Assembly: GCF_002967715.1 (NCBI RefSeq) | Contig: NZ_PUIA01000051.1 | Span: 62,001 to 126,000, forward strand | DNA: 64,000 bases | Source: Blastopirellula marina | GTDB lineage: Bacteria; Planctomycetota; Planctomycetia; Pirellulales; Pirellulaceae | Reading direction: 5' to 3' | Shown: piece after piece, positions 38,448-47,915 of the stretch | Numbering within the stretch: the stretch's first letter is position 1 | How the letters are laid out: every line of letters starts with the position of its first letter | The notes under the pieces: generated by a model | Seen by the model: the letters and a program-made list of their open reading frames with translations, nothing else | Told to the model about the DNA's origin: nothing | The model's database searches: none | Program-made: the position numbers and the translations under genes

Positions 38448-40423
38448 ACGCGACGGTTGTAGATATACCATTCGACTAGCAGGATCAGCAGCGCAAGCAC
38501 GACCAACCACTTCCAGAACTCGCGCCGCATGGGCAACCAGGCCGATTCCCCAGCGATCGTTTCCCATTGCGTTTCAATTTCCAGCTTCGGTTGAATCTCA
38601 CTCTCCTGGGCATCGAATATGTTCACGGAGAAGTACCGAGAAACATCTTTCGCATTTCCCTCACGAACTTCGTACGTCCCAAGCTGATCGGTCTCGCCAA
38701 AGCTAAACAAGTTATCGGCCGTCGGAGCGATCGTTCGGACACGTCCTGAAGGAGGTATGATATGAACTTCCTTGGCAAATCCACTAGAGCGGAATGCATA
38801 GTTTTGACCGGGTCGGATGCTGAATTCCCCCTCCCCTTGTCGTACTCCTCCGAGATACTCGACCAGATTCTTGACAAACACGGGGAAGCTAAGCCGCTTG
38901 GTCCATTCCGTATTGAAGAACGTCTTGTCGTCCTCAGATGTCAAAAAAGCGAAACCTAGCACAACGTCTTCAAAACTCTTGCGTGGGGCGATGGTCATGA
39001 TTGCCCCCTGGTCCGATTCAATAAGTACTGTGCTGCCTGCCGGCGCTTCAAGTGGAGAGGCCTTGTAGATGGAGACGTTTCCTAAATTGACGAAGTTCAT
39101 CACGGGATGACTTTGCGCCACATCGATAATTTGTGGTAGCACCTGGGCTTCCTGAAAAACCCATCCTTCAACCGGAGGCTTTCTTCCAAAGAAGACCGTG
39201 TTCGATTCCGGCATCGTCTCAGGTGCGCAGTCGTCGTAGATGATAACATCGTAGCGACCGCTGGCTGCTTCTTTTGGGTAGTCCTCTCCGGTCAGATAAT
39301 CAGGCGTTACCAGCGTCACATCGGCAATACGCCGGATTTGATCGGTTGCCAGTGAGAACCGCAAGTAGTTGTTCCCTTCCGTCACAACCAATACCTGGGC
39401 TCGCTCAGGCGGACTGATCGCGGCGTAGGCAATATTATCTGCGGGGAACACATCTTTGTGATCGACCTCTAATCGGAGCTTTCCGACATCCAGACTTCCC
39501 AGGTCGAACTGGGCCCCGCCGGTGCCATCTTCCTCATCCAAACGAATACGAGCGACATCTAAAAGTTCGTTATTGAAATAAAGGTTAGCCGTCACTTCGG
39601 TTGGTTCGGGGCCGAAACGAGCAATGCGGCAGAACACCTGAAGCTCGTCTTCCTTCTCTGGATTTCGCTGGGTGCTGAAAGCCAGGATGCCAACGTTGGA
39701 AGAGACTTCGTCTCCGAGTGGGATATAGACAGGCTGCAGATTGCCGAACGAAAAGTCGGTAATCGTTTGAAATCGCCCGTCGCTCAAAATGTAAGCCGTC
39801 GCAGGCTTCGCGTCGGCAACCTGAACATCCCCTTCTTCAAATGCCGACTGACCAGGATTCGCCAGGCCTGATGCGACTCGCAAGGCCTCCATGATGTTGG
39901 TCGTGTGCTCACTAGGCTGGATCGCGGCGACCTTTGCCGAAAGGACTCGCTGATTGTCCGTAAACTGCTGAGCGACACTGGCCCGGTCGGAAAACGTCAC
40001 GACCATTCCCACGTCGCCACTGTCCATCTGGTCGATCATTTCCTGCACGCGGCGTTTGGCTTCATCCAATCGCGTGCGTCCCGACTGTTCATCCTTCGAT
40101 CCCATGCTTGCCGAGTTATCGATCAGAAAGACAAACCGGTCTCCGAGCAGTTTCTGTTCGCCGTCCATGCCAGGACGCAGCACGGCCAGGATCAGCAACA
40201 AGATGAAAAGCAGTTGCAAAAAGAGCAGCAGGCTCTGCCTCATCTTCTGCCACAGGCTGTTCACATGAAGATCTTCGATCGTGCGGCTCCACAGGAAGGT
40301 GCTAGGAACTTCAAGTGGTTGCCGACGCAGTTTAAGAAAGTACAGGGCAACGATCGCCGGGGGGACCAGTGCCAATAGCGTCCACCCCAAGGGCCCCAAG
40401 GTGTTGATAAACCAACTTGTCAT
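38438..40423 (-). CDS. BatA/VWA domain membrane protein
   Basis: 661 residues: two N-terminal membrane helices (about 10-30 and 64-82) around a BatA-type segment (LRRQPLEVPSTFLWSRTIED), then a VWA domain (about 90-270) with an intact MIDAS motif FLIDNSASMGSK (DxSxS). The remaining region contains glutamine-amidotransferase-like Rossmann segments (VTPDYLTGEDYPKEAASG, IIYDDCAPETMP) and ends with a membrane helix and RRVYV. It starts with ATG at 40423, overlapping the DUF58 stop (40420) by four bases, so it is coupled to it. Together with MoxR and DUF58 genes it makes the usual MoxR-AAA/VWA cluster, which is thought to assemble or quality-control protein complexes, here in the envelope. Confidence 0.88.
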   Translation of the reverse strand: MTSWFINTLGPLGWTLLALVPPAIVALYFLKLRRQPLEVPSTFLWSRTIEDLHVNSLWQKMRQSLLLFLQLLFILLLILAVLRPGMDGEQKLLGDRFVFLIDNSASMGSKDEQSGRTRLDEAKRRVQEMIDQMDSGDVGMVVTFSDRASVAQQFTDNQRVLSAKVAAIQPSEHTTNIMEALRVASGLANPGQSAFEEGDVQVADAKPATAYILSDGRFQTITDFSFGNLQPVYIPLGDEVSSNVGILAFSTQRNPEKEDELQVFCRIARFGPEPTEVTANLYFNNELLDVARIRLDEEDGTGGAQFDLGSLDVGKLRLEVDHKDVFPADNIAYAAISPPERAQVLVVTEGNNYLRFSLATDQIRRIADVTLVTPDYLTGEDYPKEAASGRYDVIIYDDCAPETMPESNTVFFGRKPPVEGWVFQEAQVLPQIIDVAQSHPVMNFVNLGNVSIYKASPLEAPAGSTVLIESDQGAIMTIAPRKSFEDVVLGFAFLTSEDDKTFFNTEWTKRLSFPVFVKNLVEYLGGVRQGEGEFSIRPGQNYAFRSSGFAKEVHIIPPSGRVRTIAPTADNLFSFGETDQLGTYEVREGNAKDVSRYFSVNIFDAQESEIQPKLEIETQWETIAGESAWLPMRREFWKWLVVLALLILLVEWYIYNRRVYV

Positions 40424-41322
40424 CGCAGAAGCCCTCGCTGCCGCATGTAATTGGAAACAAGGTGGCTCACCGAGACATCGGTGTTGGCCAGCATGTAAGC
40501 CATACCGCGTTTGGCACAGAAAGTCCGTGCACCATCAACAAACGCATCGAGAGTTCGCTTATAGCGATCCAAAAGGGGACGACTGACGGTAATCTCGGCG
40601 ATGTCGCCATCTTCGCAGTCGACAAGCTTCAGGTCACCTTTGATCTGCTCGGCGGGATTCAACTCGACCGGAGCCAGCGTCTGAATCACATACACGTCCA
40701 TCTGCTGAGTGGAAAGAAACCGTAAGGCGGGCTCATAGCCACTTTTATCCATCAGGTCGGTAACCAGAACCAAAATTCCTTTGCCGCTGTTACGCAGACA
40801 GAAATTCTTCGCTCCTTCCAGTAGCGGCACATTCTCGCCAGGCTCGATGCTGTTCAAATAGTCAAGCATCCGCCAAACGCTATGCCGCCCTCGCAGTACC
40901 GGGCCTGGTTTTCGCATCGGCGTTCCCAGCGTCTCGATTCGTACGCGATCTGTTCGGCACAAACCCACAAAACCAAGCGCGGCAGCCAATTGCTTGGCAT
41001 ACGTGAGCTTGCTTGGCGTGCCGAAGTCCATCGAAGTACTGGCATCGATCAGCGTGTAAAAGTGAAGGTCCTCTTCCTCCAAAAACATCTTCAAAAACAG
41101 CCGATCCAGCCGGGCATACATGTTCCAGTCGATGAAACGCAGGTCGTCTCCGGCCACATACGGCCTGAAGTCTGCAAACTCGACGCTCGTCCCCTTTCGT
41201 TTGCTACGACGTTCCCCTTTCATTCTTCCCCGAAACACCTTACGGCTGACCAGTTCCATGCGTTCCAACTGGGCCAGCAGTTCCGGAGAAAGGAGATCGG
41301 AAACAATATTCGTCTTCGCCAT
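40420..41322 (-). CDS. DUF58 domain protein (VWA-associated)
   Basis: 300 residues from ATG 41322 (MAKTNIVSDLLSPELLAQL); a TTG 33 bases upstream is also in frame. The signature DUF58 block is SVEFADFRPYVAGDDLRFID with IDWNMYARLDRLFLKMFLEEED; the rest has a degenerate VWA fold (YTLIDASTSMDFGTPSK, lacking nothing obvious at MIDAS: D-x-S-x-S present as DASTS). DUF58 proteins are standard partners of MoxR ATPases. It lies between moxR (43 bp upstream) and the BatA/VWA gene (4-bp overlap). Cytoplasmic, no membrane segment. Confidence 0.9.
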   Translation of the reverse strand: MAKTNIVSDLLSPELLAQLERMELVSRKVFRGRMKGERRSKRKGTSVEFADFRPYVAGDDLRFIDWNMYARLDRLFLKMFLEEEDLHFYTLIDASTSMDFGTPSKLTYAKQLAAALGFVGLCRTDRVRIETLGTPMRKPGPVLRGRHSVWRMLDYLNSIEPGENVPLLEGAKNFCLRNSGKGILVLVTDLMDKSGYEPALRFLSTQQMDVYVIQTLAPVELNPAEQIKGDLKLVDCEDGDIAEITVSRPLLDRYKRTLDAFVDGARTFCAKRGMAYMLANTDVSVSHLVSNYMRQRGLLR

Positions 41323-41364
41323 CGAGCTTGGGTGCCTAACAGAGTTTTGCTTCAATCTAGCGGC

Positions 41365-42393
41365 TTACTTCGCGACCGATGCCAAGACCGTGTCATCTGC
41401 CTTTTCCGGAACTTTCTCCAGCAGTTCCAGTAACACATGATCCGTATCGAGCCCTTCAGCTTGGGCCTCGAAATTGAGGATCACGCGATGTCGCATTGCA
41501 GGTAGATAAACACGACGGACGTCTTCGTAGCTGACGTTGTAGCGGCCATCCAGCAAAGCACGCACCTTGGCGGTCAAAGCCAGCGTTTGCGCACCACGAG
41601 GGCTCGAACCCCAGCGTAGATACTGATTGGTAATCGGTAGCGCCATCGGACCTTCTGGATGGGTGGCCAAGGTTAACCGTACGATGTAATCCTGCACGTG
41701 CTTGGCCAGAATCACCTCACGGATCACTTGCTGCCACTTCAGGATTTCGGCCCCCTCCATCACCTTTTCGGCTTCCACCCTGGTTCCCTTGGTGGTGCGG
41801 TCGATGATGGTGCCAAGTTCATCCGCCGTCGAATAACCCACAACCAGCTTGAACATGAACCGGTCTAACTGAGCCTCTGGTAGAGGGTAAGTCCCTTCCT
41901 GTTCAATCGGGTTCTGCGTGGCCAACACGAAGAAAGGTTTGTCCAGGACATACCGATGACCACCGACGGTTACACAGCCTTCCTGCATCGTCTCGAGCAT
42001 GGCCGACTGGGTCTTGGGGGTGGCACGATTGATTTCGTCCGCCAGGCAGATCTGGGTGAAGATCGGACCTTTCTGGAACTCAAACACGCGACGGCCATCC
42101 GGCGTTTCCATCACCATGTTGGTACCCAAAATGTCCGCAGGCATCAGATCTGGCGTGTATTGAATACGGCTGAAGTTAAGATCTAGCGCTTGCGACAGGG
42201 TACGAATAAGCAGCGTCTTGCCGAGCCCCGGAACACCTTCCAGCAGGCAGTGCCCACCGACAAACAGACAAGTCAAAACGCCATGGACGATATCTTCGTG
42301 CCCGACGATCACCTTCTGAATTTGCTCTTTGACGGCCAAGTAGCGACTGCGAAATTCGTCAGCTTGCTGCTGCATCGATTCAGCGACACTCAT
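41365..42393 (-). CDS. MoxR-family AAA+ ATPase
   Basis: 342 residues. Walker A LEGVPGLGKTLLIRTL (about 52-67), Walker B LADEINRATPKTQSAMLE, sensor I FFVLATQNPIEQEGTYPLPE, and sensor II region near LRWGSSPRGAQTLALTAKVR. MoxR ATPases drive ATP-dependent maturation or remodelling of complexes together with VWA proteins. It is the first gene of the three-gene run MoxR-DUF58-VWA; the large VWA-GATase gene lies 126 bp upstream on the same strand and may be part of the same unit. Confidence 0.95.
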   Translation of the reverse strand: MSVAESMQQQADEFRSRYLAVKEQIQKVIVGHEDIVHGVLTCLFVGGHCLLEGVPGLGKTLLIRTLSQALDLNFSRIQYTPDLMPADILGTNMVMETPDGRRVFEFQKGPIFTQICLADEINRATPKTQSAMLETMQEGCVTVGGHRYVLDKPFFVLATQNPIEQEGTYPLPEAQLDRFMFKLVVGYSTADELGTIIDRTTKGTRVEAEKVMEGAEILKWQQVIREVILAKHVQDYIVRLTLATHPEGPMALPITNQYLRWGSSPRGAQTLALTAKVRALLDGRYNVSYEDVRRVYLPAMRHRVILNFEAQAEGLDTDHVLLELLEKVPEKADDTVLASVAK

Positions 42394-42519
42394 GCGGTTT
42401 CCTTGCTGCGGCGAAGTTCTCTGGGGTGTAATTCGGGTTGTGCTTTGATAATGTTGGCAGCCAGGGCAGCCATAGCTATCGTAACTGAAATTGTTTCATA
42501 TGGGGTGAATCAGACAATT

Positions 42520-45500
42520 CTAGGATGAATCATTATCATCCAGGTTTCCCCCGGGGCGTTTGCGAGCCTGTTTCTTTGCTTTCAACAAACGCGAAGTGTA
42601 TGAGTCGTCGTCGGGAGACGAGTCTTCCATGGCTTTCGACTTCTTCGGCGGCCCAGTTGAGGATGGCATCTTTGCGGCCAATTCTTCGTCAACGGCCGAT
42701 GTCCCGCTGGGCTGATCCAAGCCAACTTCGAATCGTGCGGACGATTTACGCTCGTCATAATCGGCCGTAGCACGCTCTTTGATCATGCGTAGACGTTCCA
42801 TTCGGTCTTCTTCATCTTCTTTCTCCGGAACGCCAAACATGCGAGCATGAACCCACTGGTAGCTGTGCTTGATCCACTCGGTTCCCAGGGTCACCCGCCG
42901 AACGAAGACATCCTCGAAGAAAACCAGTCCGCACAAGACCAGCAAGACGGGCCAGATGTGTTGACTGCTGATCGCCTTAGGAAGTGTGTGTCGGAACGTA
43001 TCGACATCTAAAAGTTCTTCGACACGTCCAATCGCGAAGTCGCCGTCGATTACCTGCCCCACTTCGCCACCTTCTGGCTTTAATGCAGCCAGGCTATCGA
43101 CCAAGGCCGAATTCAAACGTTGCTGACGAAACTCAGCCGAGTAAGGGACATTCGCGCCGGTACGAATTGGTGCTTCGCCTGGCCCGGGCAAGATCGACAA
43201 AAAATAGCTGCCGGACTTATCCGCAGGAAACTCACCCACGTAGCGTCCCGATGCAACTTGTTCGAGTTGAAAGTCTTTGGATTCCATTTCGGGATCCACT
43301 GCGGTACCGGAAAGCTTCAGGAAGTTGAGGTACTCGTCCTTTTCATCGGTGGCAGTAACAACAACTCGTACCTTGCCATCCTTGACCTCGCTGGCAACCG
43401 TGAAGTTCCCCTGGTTGTCGGTCGGACGCATGGCATAGCGGACAAACTGAGTAAAGAACTTGTCGTATCCTTCCCAAGAGGTCCAGTTGTTCGCCCAGCG
43501 TTTGCCGGCATCGGTTGTTAGAACACCAGTCCGCCCGACTCCGTAGGTCCATGTTGCCATGACGGTAGCATTCTCGGGGTGCTCGGCCGGAACGGGTGCA
43601 ACCATTCCCACATCGACTAAGGGATTGTCCTTCAAGGTCGTCATCACGTAGCCGTCGAACGATGGAAAGCCATCAATCCCTTCCAGCACCTCATGCGGAT
43701 AGGTAATTGGGACCATGCCTGGATGATCTTTAATCAGCGGCTGGGCGATTCGACGCGCCTCGCGCTGATAAATTCGAGGAAGTGCTTTTGGATCAGTTAC
43801 AGCGTAATACTTGCCACCTGTTTGCGTAGCCAATTGCCGTAGCGGGGTACTGCCAGCCGGGCCATGTGTACCGATGGCGACCGTGGTGATTTTAATGTTG
43901 GCGTTTACAAACCCCGCTACAGTAGCCGGGTTCGGTGGCGAAGGGTCACCATCGCTGATCACGATCATATGCTTGATCGCGACATTCGCCCCTTTCGCTT
44001 GAATCGCATTGAAACCTGCCAGCGACATCTTCATGGCCGGATCGAACTGCGGCATGTCGCCGGGCGTCATTCGATTGAGCCGGGCCAACATCTGATTGCG
44101 GTTCGGCCCAACCGGGATCAAGCCATCCGGTGCTCCCCACATCCATTGGTCATTGCCGCTCCAGTGAATCAGTCCGCAGTAGTCCTGGGGCCCCAAGGCT
44201 TTGAGAGCTTCGCGAGCAACGACTTTCTGCCAGTAATTGCCCTGTGCGAGTTCCGATGCGTGCATCATCATCACCAGCGCACCGACCGGAACGACCTTAG
44301 CGTCCTTGATGTTGAAATCCACCGGCATCGATTTCTCGAGTTCGGTATTCGACCACCCCCCAGCGCCAAAGGCCCTGGGGCCACCAATCATCAACAAACC
44401 ACAACCCAACTGCTGCGTGTTGCGGACCAGCATCTCGACCTGCTGGTCACTGAAGCTCGAGACGTCCCCTGCCCCGGCCCCGCTCGCCCGGGGAACATCC
44501 CCCAGAATCACGCAATCGAATCGCTGCAGTTCGGCCAGCGAGGTGAAGAGTCCATTGCTGGGCATCACCTCGACCTCGATGTTGTTCGCCCTCAGTCGCG
44601 AGATCAGAAAATCGAACTCGCCCGGATTTTCCCAGTCTTCAATCAGAAGCACCGATCCTTCACCTCGCACGTGAGCGAAAGCAGAGGCCAGGTTATTCTG
44701 GGGCATCGAGTCATCAAGCCGATCATCTGGAACAAAGCGAGCTTCATAAGTATAGAAGTCGCTCTGGTCGATCGTGTGCTCGAATGTCAGTACTTTCTTG
44801 CCCGGCTCAAGATCCATCGGCTGCTCGATGAGCACGTCTTCTCGCTTGCCATGCTTCCGAACGACAACCACTTTGCCGCTCACTTTGCCATCGTCATCCG
44901 CAGAAGCTTCGGTCATGTTGTTCAAAACAACATTCACCTGCACAGGCTGCCCTTTACGAATGTCACTGGGAAGCGAAATCTTTTCGACGGCCACTTCGGC
45001 TCGGCTTGAGAGTTCTACCGGCACCACATCGATACCAATGCCACTTTCGGCAAGCTGCCGGGCAATGTTGGTCGCATCGCCGTACGTTTCGTTACCATCA
45101 GTGACGATGACAACACGCTTGGCGGTATCTTCCGAAAACGATGCTTGAGCGAGCTTTAAAGCACCCTCCAGGTTCGTCGCATCAGTGCGAACCTGCATCA
45201 TGGCTTCCAAACGCCCTTGCTGGATCGGCAGGTTATCGTCGTAAGGGGGAACTTCAATCGCCGCTTCACGACCGAATACCACCACCCCCGCGCGGTCTCC
45301 GCGGGCGGCCTGGCGATGCTCGGCAACATCCTTCACGACGTACTGCACCATGGCGGCACGCTTCTCGCGTGGGATGCTTTCCGATTGATCGAGCACGTAG
45401 ATTACCGTGACGCGGTCGCTCGAATGGCGCAACTGCATTTCGGCCAGGCAGAACACCAGCAGCAAGTAGACCAGCGATCGCAGGCCCAGCGCGAAGAATC

Positions 45501-45615
45501 TCCGCACTCGTCCCAACCCCGAGATGCTACGAAAGCTAAAGAACCACAACAGTGGCAGCCCCGCCAGCAGCAGCAAAAACCACGGCTTGTTGAACGCAAC
45601 ATCGACGCCAAACAT
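42520..45615 (-). CDS. VWA-GATase-like-VWA giant membrane protein
   Basis: 1031 residues from ATG 45615. Two membrane helices at the N-terminus (about 10-28, 44-62) are followed by a VWA domain with MIDAS VLDQSESIPREK (DxSxS). Then a class I GATase-like domain (about 310-425; VLLIEDWENPGEFDFLISRL, FDCVILGDVPRA, LLMIGGPRAFGAGGW) and a second VWA-like domain (about 430-620) whose MIDAS start is lost (LVMMMHASELAQ in place of D-x-S-x-S), although MIVISDGDPSPP remains. A further helix near 880-900 precedes a charged cytoplasmic tail rich in Lys, Asp and Ser. Likely an envelope scaffold partner of the MoxR cluster. The longer in-frame start at 45669 is not supported. Confidence 0.85.
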   Translation of the reverse strand: MFGVDVAFNKPWFLLLLAGLPLLWFFSFRSISGLGRVRRFFALGLRSLVYLLLVFCLAEMQLRHSSDRVTVIYVLDQSESIPREKRAAMVQYVVKDVAEHRQAARGDRAGVVVFGREAAIEVPPYDDNLPIQQGRLEAMMQVRTDATNLEGALKLAQASFSEDTAKRVVIVTDGNETYGDATNIARQLAESGIGIDVVPVELSSRAEVAVEKISLPSDIRKGQPVQVNVVLNNMTEASADDDGKVSGKVVVVRKHGKREDVLIEQPMDLEPGKKVLTFEHTIDQSDFYTYEARFVPDDRLDDSMPQNNLASAFAHVRGEGSVLLIEDWENPGEFDFLISRLRANNIEVEVMPSNGLFTSLAELQRFDCVILGDVPRASGAGAGDVSSFSDQQVEMLVRNTQQLGCGLLMIGGPRAFGAGGWSNTELEKSMPVDFNIKDAKVVPVGALVMMMHASELAQGNYWQKVVAREALKALGPQDYCGLIHWSGNDQWMWGAPDGLIPVGPNRNQMLARLNRMTPGDMPQFDPAMKMSLAGFNAIQAKGANVAIKHMIVISDGDPSPPNPATVAGFVNANIKITTVAIGTHGPAGSTPLRQLATQTGGKYYAVTDPKALPRIYQREARRIAQPLIKDHPGMVPITYPHEVLEGIDGFPSFDGYVMTTLKDNPLVDVGMVAPVPAEHPENATVMATWTYGVGRTGVLTTDAGKRWANNWTSWEGYDKFFTQFVRYAMRPTDNQGNFTVASEVKDGKVRVVVTATDEKDEYLNFLKLSGTAVDPEMESKDFQLEQVASGRYVGEFPADKSGSYFLSILPGPGEAPIRTGANVPYSAEFRQQRLNSALVDSLAALKPEGGEVGQVIDGDFAIGRVEELLDVDTFRHTLPKAISSQHIWPVLLVLCGLVFFEDVFVRRVTLGTEWIKHSYQWVHARMFGVPEKEDEEDRMERLRMIKERATADYDERKSSARFEVGLDQPSGTSAVDEELAAKMPSSTGPPKKSKAMEDSSPDDDSYTSRLLKAKKQARKRPGGNLDDNDSS

Positions 45616-45832
45616 GCGGCTGGGTGACTCCAGAGTTCTGAAAACAGGGACGAGGCCAGACAGATGCACTGGGCAATCTGCCCGACAATTCGAGAAGTCC
45701 TTTCATGGTAACGGTTTTGTGCGCGCGTGCCCATAATTTCATCGGCAAAAAATCTAAGAAGCACCCACAAGCCCGCCACCCAGAAGAGAGGGACACTTTC
45801 AACGCAACGCAGCTTTGGAAAAGCGAGCCTGT

Positions 45833-46408
45833 TTATCCGTCATGGTCGGCATTGGTACTGCGATACATCACGTCGCTACGAAGTACGTACTTCACGCCAC
45901 TTTTCACCTCTTCCCCTTCATGAAGCTGAGGATGGTGAAAGAGCAACGCACTGCCTGCCTTCGGAACAACTCGAAATGTTTGCGGCTGGAAGAACCGTGT
46001 ACCTCCTCCTTTGAAATCGTCGTTTAGATACACGAGAAACGTAAAATCACTTTTCTCGAAATCGCTTCGTCGATAGCGACCATCGCAATGAGGGGCAAAC
46101 GACTGACCTGGCTCGTACTTATAAAATCGCAGGCGTTCGTTCAGACCAATCGCATGGCGATGCCGCCACGGATCGATTACCCAGGGTTGGATTCGTTGCC
46201 AAAGTATGTTGGCCGTTTCCGGATCATCCGACATCAGCCGCAGATTATTACGAATATCCTTCCGCATCACTTGCCCCTGGGATGTCGAGACGGGTGCCTC
46301 CGTAAACCCAATGCCTTCCGCCATCTCGATGTAGCGCGCACACTCCACAGAAGTCAAAAAATTGTGGATGACGTAAACGTAGTCGTAGTGAAATGTTTCG
46401 CGATGCAT
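45833..46408 (-). CDS. 2-oxoglutarate/Fe(II) oxygenase (prolyl 4-hydroxylase-like)
   Basis: 191 residues from ATG 46408; a TTG codon just upstream would add one Met. The double-stranded beta-helix has the iron-binding triad H107, D109 (SFAPHCDGRYR) and H163 (PQLHEGEEV), and the 2OG-binding Lys at GVKYVLRSDVMY. NLRLMSDDPETANILWQRI and DFKGGGTRFF are typical of the prolyl 4-hydroxylase alpha subunit family. Oxidises a side chain (Pro or other) or small molecule; substrate unknown. No signal peptide, so cytoplasmic. Isolated on the minus strand, divergent from nothing; its neighbours give no hint. Confidence 0.87.
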   Translation of the reverse strand: MHRETFHYDYVYVIHNFLTSVECARYIEMAEGIGFTEAPVSTSQGQVMRKDIRNNLRLMSDDPETANILWQRIQPWVIDPWRHRHAIGLNERLRFYKYEPGQSFAPHCDGRYRRSDFEKSDFTFLVYLNDDFKGGGTRFFQPQTFRVVPKAGSALLFHHPQLHEGEEVKSGVKYVLRSDVMYRSTNADHDG

Positions 46409-46524
46409 CAAAAGTCACCATTGCGGGGTGTGTGAACATACGTACCAGCAAAGATAACGACAAACCACAAAGGTTCACCGAAGCACGTTCGGTGGATAAC
46501 GCAGATGACAAGGAAGCGAAACCT

Positions 46525-47433
46525 CTAAGACGACTTATCCTGACTGCGTGAAACAGCCTGCTGACGAATCTCGTCGCGGGCCTTATTCAACCGCTCAGGC
46601 CAAAAGAACTTAGGAGCCTGACCAGGATCATATCCTTCCAGATGGTCCTTCAAGCGGGTCACCGGTTTCGTGTACTTGAGTTCGGTCTTCCCAAAGACTT
46701 CCTCGCATAGCTTGGCCAGGCCTGGGTCATATTCCTTCAACTCCGCTCGGGTATCGACATGATTGTGATCGTGATCTGGAGCACGGTTGTTGTCGAACCA
46801 AGACTGAACACCTTCGGCAAAGTACTCGTGATGATTCACCGACGCGTACTTCCCCTTCCAGAGCCCAGCGGCCATGGCCTCGTCGTACGCTTTTTTCACA
46901 CGATCGTCGAAGGTCGGGTCGATGTTCACCATCCCCCGCAAATGAATATTGTGGGCGAATTCATGGATCAAGATGCACTCGGTCGAGTAAGGATCTCCAT
47001 CGTAGCCCAGAAGGTTTTCTTCGCCGCAGGTGCAGAATGGGTCGGTCTTGGATCCGCCGGTGCCCCGGGCACGAGCATCCCAGTAATCTTTCGGCGTGAA
47101 ATGGGCGAACTCTGGCAGGTCGGTGGTGTACTCGTTATGGGCAATAATCAGCATTCGCGAGCCACTGGCGACCATCGCATGTTTGATATCCGGTCGCTTA
47201 CGCAGCATCAGTTCGATCAGGTACGCGGCCTCCTTCAGGGCGTAATCATCCACGGTCTTCGACGCCAGCACTGGGTAACCGCCTGCATCGATGTACTTGC
47301 CGTAGAACTCAGGTGCCTTCATTTCCTCCGGTGGAGCCGCCACACGATAAGACGGCTCAGCATGCGCGGATGTGACCAGGAAACCGTACAGAAAACCCGC
47401 GGCAGCAATCGATCGAAGAAAGAAGCTAGTCAT
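46525..47433 (-). CDS. Secreted zinc metallopeptidase-like protein (HExxH)
   Basis: 302 residues with signal peptide (about 1-26, FLYGFLVTSAHAEP). HEFAH at 157-161 supplies the two His ligands and catalytic Glu, followed by NIHLRGM; NHHEYFAEGVQSWFD (200-214) provides a candidate third ligand (Glu). The overall pattern is similar to the anthrax lethal-factor-type gluzincins and secreted planctomycete peptidases. A Cys pair CTC near 134-136 may be structural. The tail (KLCEEVFGKTELKYTKPVTR) is unremarkable. Role: extracellular or periplasmic peptide hydrolysis. Single gene on the minus strand, 70 bp after the DUF6572 gene. Confidence 0.78.
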   Translation of the reverse strand: MTSFFLRSIAAAGFLYGFLVTSAHAEPSYRVAAPPEEMKAPEFYGKYIDAGGYPVLASKTVDDYALKEAAYLIELMLRKRPDIKHAMVASGSRMLIIAHNEYTTDLPEFAHFTPKDYWDARARGTGGSKTDPFCTCGEENLLGYDGDPYSTECILIHEFAHNIHLRGMVNIDPTFDDRVKKAYDEAMAAGLWKGKYASVNHHEYFAEGVQSWFDNNRAPDHDHNHVDTRAELKEYDPGLAKLCEEVFGKTELKYTKPVTRLKDHLEGYDPGQAPKFFWPERLNKARDEIRQQAVSRSQDKSS

Positions 47434-47503
47434 GTGCTATTCTCAAATGGGATGGATTTCAGGCGAGGTGGCTGCGCTACATGATATATTGCGTACCTCG
47501 CGT

Positions 47504-47845
47504 CTACAAAAAAGAATCCCACGGGCTTTCGTAGCTGGTCTGCACATCAATCCCTTTAGCACGAATACGTTCGGCCGTCTCGTCCAGAAATCGTTGGCCA
47601 CCTTCCGAAGGCCGACAACGTCCGCGGATTTCTATGCGAACGGTTCGTCCCTGGGCCTTGGGATAGGCTTTCTGCATATCGCCACTTTCGATAAAGCGGA
47701 GATAGGTCGCGAGTTTATCTTGTAGCAGTTTTATGTGCTCATCTTCCTCGTCCCAATCTTCCTCATCCATTAATGAGACGACGACGCTACCAGTTTGCTT
47801 GCAGATGCCAACGGCATCGATGATGTATTTTTTGGCTAGGGCCAT
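47504..47845 (-). CDS. DUF6572 domain protein
   Basis: 113 residues from ATG 47845 (MALAKKYIIDAVGICKQTGS). Typical DUF6572 pattern: IIDAVGICKQTGSVVVSLMD, HIKLLQDKLATYLRFIESGD, QGRTVRIEIRGRCRPSEGGQRF. The in-frame extension from 47887 is less likely. Function unknown in all members; proteins are widespread in cyanobacteria and planctomycetes. No signal peptide. It lies 70 bp upstream of the XRE-NTF2 gene stop and shares its direction, so it may be in the same transcript. Confidence 0.75.
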   Translation of the reverse strand: MALAKKYIIDAVGICKQTGSVVVSLMDEEDWDEEDEHIKLLQDKLATYLRFIESGDMQKAYPKAQGRTVRIEIRGRCRPSEGGQRFLDETAERIRAKGIDVQTSYESPWDSFL

Positions 47846-47915
47846 TTCAGGTGTGCCTTCTCTCTGAATCCATTTCGATGTGGGCAAGCCGAGATTACAT
47901 TCCGGCTAGCCTCCG

